Positions 23,406-30,833 of a stretch of 64,000 nucleotides of DNA are shown one piece after another. The stretch's first letter is position 1. Every line of letters starts with the position of its first letter. Made by a program: the position numbers and the translations under genes. The DNA is taken from positions 22,154 to 86,153 of the forward strand of contig NZ_POUD01000006.1 in NCBI RefSeq assembly GCF_003236395.1, written 5' to 3'. The notes beneath the pieces are model-generated. The model was not told where the DNA came from, ran no database searches, and saw only the letters and a program-made list of their open reading frames with translations. This DNA is from Nonomuraea aridisoli (lineage in GTDB: Bacteria; Actinomycetota; Actinomycetes; Streptosporangiales; Streptosporangiaceae).

Positions 23406-25703
23406 TCAAACCCCATTTGCCGACAGCGTCGAGCGGCTTGGCAAGCCCCGCAGCGCGTCCGACAGCGGGCGCTCGTGGACCACCCCGAGCCGCTGCGTGG
23501 CGCGCGTCAGGGCGACGTACAGGTCGCTCGGGCCGCGCGGCGACTGGGCGGCGATGAGGTCCGGCTCGGCCACGATCACCGAGTCGAACTCCAGGCCCTT
23601 GGCGTCGGCCACGCCGAGGACGGCGACCGGCGCGTCGAGTGCCTGCTCTCCCCCGGCCCGGCCCGCTCCCGGCCGTACGACGACGGCGCCGGGCACCGCG
23701 CCGGTGATCTGCTCGCCCAGGTCGGCCAGCAGCGCGTCGGGCACCACGACGGCGACCTTGCCGCCCTCGCCGACCTCGGCCTTGACGATCTCGGGAAGCG
23801 CCGTCAGGGGCGCCGACCACGGCCGCGCGCCGGACTCGCGCACCGACGTGGGCGCCTCCAGCGCGGGGTCGACGGTGGCGAGGACGCGGGCGGCCACCTC
23901 CATGAGCTCGACGGGCGTACGGTAGTTGACCGTCAGCCGCTCCTGCCGCCAGCGCCCGGCGACGTACGGGTCGAGGACCTCGCCCCAGGAGCGGGCCCCG
24001 GCCACCGAACCGGTCTGGGCGATGTCGCCGACGATCGTCATCGACCGGGTGGGGCAGCGCCGCATGACCGCCCGCCACGCCATGGGCGACAGCTCCTGGG
24101 CCTCGTCCACGATGACGTGCCCGTACGCCCAGGTGCGGTCGGCGGCGGCGCGCTCGGCGGTCGTCAGGCGGGGGCCCTCGCCGCGCTGGCGCTCGGCCAG
24201 CCGCTCGGCCTCCATGACGTCGGACAGGCCGGTCAGCTCCAGGACCTCGCGGGCGTAGGCGAGCTCGGCCTCGCGTTCGTGCTCCTCGGCCTGCCGGGCG
24301 GCGGCCAGCTCCTCCTCGGCCTGCAGCGCGGTGGCGCGCAGCACCTGCTCGTCGATCTCGCCGAGCAGGTCGGCGGCCTCGTCGAGCAGCGGCACGTCGG
24401 CGTCGGTCCACGGGCCGCCGTCGCGGCGCAGCAGGGCGCGTTCGGCGGGGGCCAGCGCGGAGGCCGCGTGGTCGAGGCGCTCCTGGGAGCCGTACAGGCC
24501 GAGCAGGAGGCGCTGGGGCGTCAGGTACGGCCACAGCCGGTTGAGCGCCGTCTTGACCACCAGCTCGGTACGCAGGTCCTCCCGCAGGTCGGCGAGGTCG
24601 TCCTCGTCGAGCAGCCCCTTGCCGATCTTGCGGGCCTGCTGCCTGGCCAGGGCGTTGAGCAGCGAGCGCACGAACACGGCGCGGGCCTGGTTGTGCGGCC
24701 GGCGCGAGCGGGTGGCCTTGTTCTTGGCGGCGTCCAGCATGGCGCGGTCGATCGTGAGCGTGACGCGGCCGAGGGGCAGCTCGATCGGCTTGCGCGGCAC
24801 CCGCTGCCGGTCGCGCACGGCCTTGGCGATCACGTCGGTCATCCGCAGGTCGCCCTTGAGCGCGGCCACCTCGGGGCGTTCGCGGGCGGTGGCCGTCACA
24901 CCCGGGTAGAGCTCGCCGACGGTGGACAGCAGCACGTCCGTCTCGCCGAGCGAGGGCAGCACCTGCTCGATGTAGCGCAGGAAGGTGAGGTTGGGGCCGA
25001 GGATGAGCACGCCGCGGCGCTCCAGCCGCTCCCGGTGGGTGTAGAGCAGGTACGCTGCCCGGTGCAGGGCCACGACGGTCTTGCCGGTACCGGGGCCGCC
25101 CTGCACCACGAGCACGCCGTTCAGGTCGCTGCGGATGACGCGGTCCTGCTCGGCCTGGATGGTGGCGACGATGTCGCGCATGCGGCCGGTGCGTCGCTCG
25201 TCGAGCGCGGCCAGCAGCGCGGCCTCGCCGTTGAGCGTGGCGCGGTCGTCGTCGGTGAGGGAGTCGAGGTCGAGCAGGTCGTCGTCGACGCCCACGACGG
25301 TGCGGCCCTTGGTCTGCAGGTGCCGTCGCCTGGTCACGCCCATCGGGGCGGCCGGGGTGGCGCGGTAGAACGGCTGCGCCACCGGCGCCCGCCAGTCGAT
25401 GAGCAGGCGCTGCTGGTCGTCGTCGGTGAGGCCGAGCTTGCCGATGTACAGGCGGCCCTCGTCGACGTGGTCCAGCCGGCCGAAGACCAGGCCGCGCTCG
25501 ACCGCCCACAGCCGGGCGAGGCGGGTGGCGTACATCTCGGCGAAGGTGTCGCGCTCCGACCTGTTCTGCATCGTGCCGACGGCGCCGCTGGCCAGCACCT
25601 CCTTGAGCTGACGCTGGGTGCGCTCGCGCAGCGTGTCGAGCCGGTCGTAGAGGCGGCCGACGTACTCCTGCTCTCGGGCGAGCTCGGTTTGACGGGCCGC
25701 CAC
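23406..25703 (-). CDS. helD: HelD-type RNA polymerase-associated helicase
   Basis: A 765-residue UvrD-like protein. An N-terminal antiparallel coiled arm (LAREQEYVGRLYDRLDTLRERTQRQL) precedes the Walker A motif GGPGTGKT near residue 205, and the C-terminal part has the IVDEAQELSPMAWR Walker B and the AKGLEFDSVIV and YVALTRATQRL motifs. This is the arrangement of class II HelD proteins, which pry nucleic acid from RNA polymerase and recycle it. The start is GTG with no clear ribosome binding site, and a palindrome covers the bases just before it. Single-gene transcript. Confidence 0.9.
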   Translation of the reverse strand: MAARQTELAREQEYVGRLYDRLDTLRERTQRQLKEVLASGAVGTMQNRSERDTFAEMYATRLARLWAVERGLVFGRLDHVDEGRLYIGKLGLTDDDQQRLLIDWRAPVAQPFYRATPAAPMGVTRRRHLQTKGRTVVGVDDDLLDLDSLTDDDRATLNGEAALLAALDERRTGRMRDIVATIQAEQDRVIRSDLNGVLVVQGGPGTGKTVVALHRAAYLLYTHRERLERRGVLILGPNLTFLRYIEQVLPSLGETDVLLSTVGELYPGVTATARERPEVAALKGDLRMTDVIAKAVRDRQRVPRKPIELPLGRVTLTIDRAMLDAAKNKATRSRRPHNQARAVFVRSLLNALARQQARKIGKGLLDEDDLADLREDLRTELVVKTALNRLWPYLTPQRLLLGLYGSQERLDHAASALAPAERALLRRDGGPWTDADVPLLDEAADLLGEIDEQVLRATALQAEEELAAARQAEEHEREAELAYAREVLELTGLSDVMEAERLAERQRGEGPRLTTAERAAADRTWAYGHVIVDEAQELSPMAWRAVMRRCPTRSMTIVGDIAQTGSVAGARSWGEVLDPYVAGRWRQERLTVNYRTPVELMEVAARVLATVDPALEAPTSVRESGARPWSAPLTALPEIVKAEVGEGGKVAVVVPDALLADLGEQITGAVPGAVVVRPGAGRAGGEQALDAPVAVLGVADAKGLEFDSVIVAEPDLIAAQSPRGPSDLYVALTRATQRLGVVHERPLSDALRGLPSRSTLSANGV

Positions 25704-25707
25704 CTGA

Positions 25708-25726
25708 CCATTAATGTGGTTAATGG
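25708..25726 (-). promoter_or_regulatory. palindrome at the helD start
   Basis: Perfect arms CCATTAA and TTAATGG around TGTGG, 5-23 bases upstream of the helD GTG in an AT-rich stretch. Its position over the promoter/leader means a bound dimer would block expression. The rifamycin-associated element known for some helD-family genes was not found here. Confidence 0.5.
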
Positions 25727-25868
25727 GACACTCCGGGCCATTCTGCTTGTTGTTACGACAAACGACGACATTAGCATGCCCGTCGCGGCACTCCCATCAC
25801 TTTCCCCTTTCCGGACGAGTGCTCGCGCCCCTTGACCGGCCCGCACGGATCTTTTTAGGGTCGTCTCC

Positions 25869-25891
25869 CTGTCAGGAAGGCTTCCTGACAG
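25869..25891 (+). promoter_or_regulatory. ROK operator-like palindrome
   Basis: Arms CTGTCAGGAAG and CTTCCTGACAG around a single G form a perfect 23-base palindrome, ending 19 bases before the ROK regulator start. The AGGAA-N3-TTCCT core resembles operators described for actinobacterial ROK proteins, so this is probably the autoregulatory site. Confidence 0.65.
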
Positions 25892-25910
25892 ATCATCCGA
25901 CGGAGACGCC

Positions 25911-27089
25911 TTGACCGGACCGGTTCCGGGGACCCCCAGTCTGCTACGCGCCATCAATGATCGCGCCGCCCTGCGGGCCCTGCTCGAACGCGGCCCCCTG
26001 ACCCGTCCCGAGATCGGCGCTCTCACGGGGCTGTCCAAGCCCACCGCGTCCCAGCTGCTGGTCCGGCTGCGGGCGGCCGGGCTGGTGGTGCTCGACGGCG
26101 TGCGCGAGGGCCTGCCGGGACGCACGGCGGAGGTCTACCGGATCAACCCGGCGGCGGCCTACGCCGGAGCCCTCGACGTCACCCCCGGCCGCATCGAGGC
26201 GCGGATCGCCGACATCACCGGCACGGTCGTCGGCGAGCACACACTGCCCACCCCCCATCCCCTGCAGGGCACGCTGGTGGACCGGCTCGCCGCCGCCCTA
26301 CGCGGCGCCCGGCCGCCGGACGCCCTGCGCCGCGTCGTGATCGGCGTGCAGGCCGCGATCGACCCCTCCACCGGCGCTCTGGGGTACGCCGCCGCCGAGG
26401 ACGTGCCCGGCTGGCAGATCCCCGGCCTGGTGCCGGCGCTCAGCGCCGGGCTCGGCGTCCCGGTGGCGGTGGAGAACGACGTCAACCTCGCCGCCGTGGC
26501 CGAGCGGGCGCACGGCGCCGCCCGGGGCCGGGCGGACTTCGTGCTGCTCTGGGCCGACCAGGGCATCGGCTCGGCGATCGTGCTGGGCGGGCGGATGCAC
26601 CGGGGCGCGACCGGCGGCGCGGGCGAGGTCGGCTACATGCCCGCCCCCGGCGCGCCGACGGCCCGGGAGACCGGCCGTTACGGCCGCCACGGCCTGCAGG
26701 CGCTGACCGGCGGGGCCGCGGTGCTGCAGGTGCTGCGCTCGTACGGCGTGCCGGGCGCGGACTTCCGCCAGGCCGTCGCCCATGCCGCGCGCGAGGCCGA
26801 GGGCCGGTCGCTGGCCGGGCTGCGGGACGTGGCCGCCCGGCTGGCCGTGGGGCTGGCGGCGATCACCTCGGTCATCGATCCCTCGCTGATCGTGCTGACC
26901 GGCGGCGTCCCCCTGGCAGGCGGGGAACCGCTGCGCCGGCTGGTCGAGGAGGAGCTGCACGCCCTCACCATCCCCCGGCCGCCGGTCCGGCTGTCGACCG
27001 TCGGCGGCAACCCCGTCCTGGCGGGCGCCCTCAGCGTCGCCCTGGACGCCGTACGGGAAGAGGTCCTCGGCTCCCCGCTCCCGGGATGA
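25911..27089 (+). CDS. ROK family transcriptional regulator
   Basis: A 392-residue protein with an N-terminal winged HTH (residues about 25-75, IGALTGLSKPTASQLLVRL) and a ROK sugar-kinase-like domain (VENDVNLAAVAER, GGAGEVGYM). The zinc-binding CxCGxxGC signature of active ROK proteins is replaced by GRYGRHGLQ, and the ATP-site motif is degenerate, so it is a regulator and not a kinase. Start is TTG with GGAGA upstream. No sugar-transport gene is adjacent, so the regulon is elsewhere. Confidence 0.88.
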   Translation: MTGPVPGTPSLLRAINDRAALRALLERGPLTRPEIGALTGLSKPTASQLLVRLRAAGLVVLDGVREGLPGRTAEVYRINPAAAYAGALDVTPGRIEARIADITGTVVGEHTLPTPHPLQGTLVDRLAAALRGARPPDALRRVVIGVQAAIDPSTGALGYAAAEDVPGWQIPGLVPALSAGLGVPVAVENDVNLAAVAERAHGAARGRADFVLLWADQGIGSAIVLGGRMHRGATGGAGEVGYMPAPGAPTARETGRYGRHGLQALTGGAAVLQVLRSYGVPGADFRQAVAHAAREAEGRSLAGLRDVAARLAVGLAAITSVIDPSLIVLTGGVPLAGGEPLRRLVEEELHALTIPRPPVRLSTVGGNPVLAGALSVALDAVREEVLGSPLPG

Positions 27090-27250
27090 GCGGCGCCACA
27101 CGAGCACGCCACACCGGGCCCACTTCCCGCGCCCGCCGGGCCCGATCCACACGGTCATGCTGTCCGCGCACCCCGCCACGGAGGAGGCCGGCGGCACGGC
27201 CGCGCACGCCGCCAACCTCACCCCCGCCGCCGACTGGCTGCGCGAGGCGG

Positions 27251-27742
27251 TCAGGCGATGCCGTCCTGCCGGGTCTCCGGCTCGCCGGCCTCCTCGGAGG
27301 GGGCCAGCTCGGGGGCGCGGTGCTCGTACGGGGTGCTCAGCACGACGGTGGTGCGGGTGGAGACGTTCGCGGAGGCCCTGATCTGCTGCAGCAGGTCTTC
27401 CAGTGCCACCGGCGAGGCCACCCGCACCTTGAGGATGTAGCTCTCGTCGCCGGCCACGCTGTGGCAGGCCTCGATCGCCGACAGGTGCGCCAGCCGCTCC
27501 GGGGCGTCGTCGGGCGCCGCGGGGTCGATCGGCTTGATGGACACGAACGCGGTCAGCGGCAGCCCCACCGCGTCGTGGTCGATGATCGCGGCGTAGCCGC
27601 GGACGACTCCGCGCTTCTCCAGGCGGCGTACGCGCTGGTGGACGGCTGACACCGAGAGCCCGGTCTCCCTGGCCAGGTCGGTGAAACTCATGCGGCCGTC
27701 GCGGGCCAGCAGCGTGACGATCCGGCGGTCGATCTCCTCCAT
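27251..27742 (-). CDS. Lrp/AsnC family transcriptional regulator
   Basis: A 163-residue regulator with an N-terminal HTH (LARETGLSVSAVHQRVRRLE) and a C-terminal RAM domain (YILKVRVASPVALEDLLQQIR). Lrp family members sense amino acids. It lies 23 bases downstream of the CvnD-like GTPase on the same strand. A palindrome with arms GTCATG/CATGAC at 27759-27772 precedes the ATG. Confidence 0.9.
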   Translation of the reverse strand: MEEIDRRIVTLLARDGRMSFTDLARETGLSVSAVHQRVRRLEKRGVVRGYAAIIDHDAVGLPLTAFVSIKPIDPAAPDDAPERLAHLSAIEACHSVAGDESYILKVRVASPVALEDLLQQIRASANVSTRTTVVLSTPYEHRAPELAPSEEAGEPETRQDGIA

Positions 27743-27758
27743 CGGTCAAAGGTAGCCG

Positions 27759-27772
27759 GTCATGGTCATGAC
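27759..27772 (-). promoter_or_regulatory. palindrome upstream of the Lrp gene
   Basis: Arms GTCATG and CATGAC with a two-base centre lie 17-30 bases before the lrp ATG and overlap the stop of the GTPase gene. It could be an autoregulatory half-operator; evidence is only symmetry and position. Confidence 0.35.
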
Positions 27773-28359
27773 ATGGTCCCGACCGGGGTGACGCCCCTGC
27801 GCATCGCGTGCTCCATCAGCGTGATGAGCACCTCCCTGCCGGAGTCGCGGCGACGGGCGTCACAGCGCACGATGGGGATGCCGGGCTCCAGCCCGATCGC
27901 CGAGCGCACCTGCCCGACCGTGAACGGGTCGCTGCCGTCGAAGCAGTTGAGCGCCACGATGAACGGCTGGTCGCGCTTCTCGAAGTAGTCGACCGACGGG
28001 AAGCAGTCCTCCAGGCGGCGGGTGTCGGCCAGCACGACGGCGCCGAGCGCGCCCAGCGCCAGCTCGTCCCAGACGAACCAGAAGCGCTCCTGGCCCGGCG
28101 TGCCGAACAGGTACAACATGTAGTCGTTGCGCAGCGTGATGCGGCCGAAGTCCATCGCCACGGTGGTGGTGAGCTTCCGCTCGACCCCGGACAGGTCGTC
28201 GACGTGGGCGCCGGCCTGCGTGAGAGCCTCCTCCGTGCGCAGCGGGCGGGTTTCGGAGACGGCGCTCACCATGGTGGTCTTTCCCGCGCCGAAACCTCCC
28301 GCGATCAGGATCTTGATGGCGGTCGGCAGCCGCCAACGGTCATAACGACCGAATTCCAT
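27766..28359 (-). CDS. CvnD-like Ras-superfamily GTPase (conservon D type)
   Basis: A 197-residue small GTPase with the P-loop GGFGAGKT, the G3-like LFGTPGQERF and the G4-like NCFDG, all in the form typical of conservon D proteins. In Streptomyces, CvnD is the G protein of a membrane complex with CvnA sensor kinase, CvnB roadblock and CvnC proteins. None of those partners is nearby, so this is an orphan. A terpene-synthase-like gene lies 237 bases upstream on the same strand. The intervening DNA is strongly AT-rich and may contain its promoter. Confidence 0.87.
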   Translation of the reverse strand: MEFGRYDRWRLPTAIKILIAGGFGAGKTTMVSAVSETRPLRTEEALTQAGAHVDDLSGVERKLTTTVAMDFGRITLRNDYMLYLFGTPGQERFWFVWDELALGALGAVVLADTRRLEDCFPSVDYFEKRDQPFIVALNCFDGSDPFTVGQVRSAIGLEPGIPIVRCDARRRDSGREVLITLMEHAMRRGVTPVGTMS

Positions 28360-28596
28360 TCAGCACCGCCTGTACATTTCCCGCGCATGCACAACCCCAC
28401 CCCTGAGGTGCCGTGGTCAGTGGTACCTGTCAAGGCGCGTCGAGATCCACATGCCTGGCACCGAGACACCCTAGCAACGCCACAATTCCCACTCAAGCCG
28501 CAATAATTTACAAGAATAATATGTCCCAATTTGTCGCTTTAAGTAGCGCAATCCGACGTACTAACAGGTTAAAAGTCAAGGCAGTCTGTCAGAAGA

Positions 28597-29469
28597 TCAG
28601 AGCTGCCCCGGCCACCGCAAACCCGAAATTCCGGTGAAGCCGGCGCTGAACCCCATCTGCCGCCGCAGATAGGCGGCCGTACGCGGGCTGTGCCGGCGGA
28701 TGCGCTCGATGAGGACGTCCGCCTCGCGGGCCAGCCGCTCCATCTCCGCCGTCACCTCGCCGCGGCTGACGCCCAGCGCCAGCACGTTCAGGTCGCCCCA
28801 GCTGACGTCCCTGCGGTAGGTCGCCACGTCGCCGAGCAGGAGCAGGTAACGCTGCACGTGGCCGCTGACGCTGCGCAGTTCGTCCAGGTGAGTTCTGGCC
28901 CAGTCGTCGGCGGTGTAGATCCAGTGCGAGAGGTCCACGAAGCACGACCCCCGGCTGTCGGCGTTGTCGAGGAAGCGCGCCAGGGTCGGCACGGCACCCG
29001 TGTCGCGCCACACCCACGCCGTGGCCATGCCCGCCAGCGTCCGGGCGAGCTGGTCGCGCCAGAGTCCCCGCAGGCCGTGGAAGGCATTGACGGTGGCCAG
29101 CTCGTCGCGCAGGTCGGCGAGGAAGCGGGTGATCGCGGAGCGCGGCACCGCCCCGTCGGCGACCGACAGGCACTCGCGGGTCAGCCGGTTGACCTGCTCG
29201 CGGGTGGTGGTCGTGTGGTCGACCAGCCGGTCGAGGGCGGCGACCCACAGGGCGGCCCGGTTGAGGATCTTCAGGCGTTCGGCGCCGGCCCAGGGGGCGC
29301 TGAAGGCGGTCGCCAGCGTGAGGGAGGTGAAGAACTCGCTGCCGAAGGCCGCCGCGGGGAACAGCCCGCCGTACATCTGCGCGCAGCGCCGCAGGTCTCT
29401 GCCGCATTCGGCGGCCAGCGCGCACGTCCGACCGAGCGCGTACGCCTCGCCCAGCTCGTCGTCCGGCAT
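28597..29469 (-). CDS. terpene synthase family protein (class I-like, variant motifs)
   Basis: A 290-residue all-helical protein. The usual aspartate-rich motif is represented by LDRLVDH near residue 99, and the NSE-type triad by GDVATYRRDV followed by GDLNVL near residue 220, an arrangement seen in divergent bacterial terpene synthases. Canonical DDxxD and NDxxSxxxE are absent, so catalysis is uncertain. The ATG at 29469 is immediately preceded by an in-frame TAG that ends a 9-codon frame starting at 29499. No P450 or prenyl transferase is adjacent. Confidence 0.6.
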   Translation of the reverse strand: MPDDELGEAYALGRTCALAAECGRDLRRCAQMYGGLFPAAAFGSEFFTSLTLATAFSAPWAGAERLKILNRAALWVAALDRLVDHTTTTREQVNRLTRECLSVADGAVPRSAITRFLADLRDELATVNAFHGLRGLWRDQLARTLAGMATAWVWRDTGAVPTLARFLDNADSRGSCFVDLSHWIYTADDWARTHLDELRSVSGHVQRYLLLLGDVATYRRDVSWGDLNVLALGVSRGEVTAEMERLAREADVLIERIRRHSPRTAAYLRRQMGFSAGFTGISGLRWPGQL

Positions 29470-29554
29470 CTAGGGCCGCTCGATCTGCTCGCGGATCATG
29501 GGCGAACGACCCCCCATACACGGATATACACCTGTGGCGGGAATTGTTTCATGA

Positions 29555-30394
29555 TCACGTACTATCGATCAAGGTATCAGCAGCGTGACCGATCAGCCCG
29601 CTTCGCTGCCCGTGACCGACACCTCCACGCCGAGGCGCGCCGAGGCGCCCCCAGGCGGCCGTGGCGTCGTCGTGCGGCTTCCCCCACACCGGGCCCCTGA
29701 CCGTCTCCAGCTCGCGCACGGCGCCGATCACCGCCGCCGGCCCGCGCTCGGCCAGCAGCGCCAGGACGGACGCCCAGCTCCACCCGTACCAGTCGACCAG
29801 CCGGGACACCCCGTCGGTGAACACCCCCACCGCGCGCAGCGCGCCGGCGTCCACCTCGCCCGTGACCGCCTCGCGGGCGGCCTCGGGGCGGGCCGCCGCC
29901 ACCCAGAACCCGCCGGGCGCGTTGCGCATCCGGCGCACCAGCTCCACGCTGTACGGCCGCCCGCCCGGCAGCCGTTCCAAGCGGTCGTCGGCCACCACCC
30001 GCACCCCGCCGTCCGCCAACGCCAGCACCACCGGCGAGTCGCCCAGCACGAGGTACTCCACCCGTCCCTCCCGCGCGCGCACCATGGCCACGGTCGCCGA
30101 CGGCGAGTCGGGGTTGCCCAGGTCGCAGGTGCCGGCGTGAGCCCGTGCCGTGCGTTCGACGGCCGCCTCCAGGATCGCCGCCGGCGACCCGCCGTCGCCT
30201 CCCGACAGCGCGGCCGCCAGCTCGCCCCCGAGCCGCCCCACGAGCCACGCGACGTCGTGGACGCACCCGGAGTCGACCCCGCCGGCCGCCGTGGCCCCGT
30301 CGAGCACGACGATCCAGGACGGACCGGCGACCACCAGGTCCTCGTTGGGCCGCCCGGACCCGGGCCGGGTGGCGTACGTGATCTCCGTGAACAT
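29555..30394 (-). CDS. PP2C-like protein phosphatase
   Basis: A 279-residue protein with an N-terminal RPNEDLVV segment, a WIVVLDGAT metal-type motif and the VFTDGVSRLVDWY and HDDATAAW segments of PP2C phosphatases. Compared with full PP2Cs the DG motif is LDGATA and other metal acids are present (GVFTDG, HDD), so activity is plausible. It lacks membrane segments and is probably cytoplasmic. It is on the same strand as the terpene-synthase-like gene, 85 bases upstream, and divergent from the HD pseudogene. Confidence 0.8.
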   Translation of the reverse strand: MFTEITYATRPGSGRPNEDLVVAGPSWIVVLDGATAAGGVDSGCVHDVAWLVGRLGGELAAALSGGDGGSPAAILEAAVERTARAHAGTCDLGNPDSPSATVAMVRAREGRVEYLVLGDSPVVLALADGGVRVVADDRLERLPGGRPYSVELVRRMRNAPGGFWVAAARPEAAREAVTGEVDAGALRAVGVFTDGVSRLVDWYGWSWASVLALLAERGPAAVIGAVRELETVRGPVWGKPHDDATAAWGRLGAPRRGGVGHGQRSGLIGHAADTLIDST

Positions 30395-30429
30395 GACAGC
30401 GACTCTGCCACGGCGCCTAGGGTGACAGC

Positions 30430-30833
30430 GTGACACCCCTCCAGCGCGCCCTCGCCGACACCCACGACATCGGCAAGTGCCTGCACCCGGGCGAGCTGAC
30501 CGGCCCCGGCTCGGCGCACGAACCCGCCGGCCACCGTCTCCTGCTGGCCCGGGGCGTCCCGGAGCGCCTGACCCGCTTCGCCCGCACCGACGCTCGCTGG
30601 ACCGAGCCGGGCACGACGCTCGAGGACCACCTGGTCAGCCTGGCCGACAAGGTGTGGAAGGCGAAGCGCGAGCCCGCCCTGGAGCGACTGGTCGTCCCGA
30701 CCGCCTGGTCGGCCGGGAGAACGGCCGTGCACCGGCCTGGCAGGTGTTCATGGAGCTGGACGACCTGCTCACCGGCATCGCCGGCCGCGCCGACGCCCGG
30801 CTCGCCTTCCAGAACGCCTACCCCGTCAGATGA
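30430..30833 (+). pseudogene. HD-domain phosphohydrolase, truncated and frameshifted
   Basis: The first frame (GTG at 30430) encodes an HD-domain segment: THDIGKCLHPGEL, GSAHEPAGHRLLL, then LADKVWKAKR. Around 30690-30705 homology jumps to another frame, which continues GRENGRAPAWQVF and ends LAFQNAYPVR at 30833. A single-base indel explains this. An in-frame TAG lies just before the GTG, so the usual N-terminal part before HD also seems missing. Either a decayed gene or, for the shift alone, a sequencing error. Confidence 0.7.

Noticed and set aside
25700..25800. Rifamycin-associated element upstream of helD
   Set aside because: The GC-rich palindrome described for rifamycin-induced genes does not occur; only the CCATTAA/TTAATGG palindrome is present.
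23049..25835. A 928-residue frame on the plus strand opposite helD
   Set aside because: It lacks any domain, is rich in Gly/Arg/Val/His in the pattern of antisense high-GC DNA, and helD on the minus strand has full motifs.
27157..27260. A plus-strand peptide starting MLSAHPATEEAGGTAAHAA
   Set aside because: It looks natural over 35 residues, but it runs into the antisense of the lrp gene and lacks a ribosome binding site and family.
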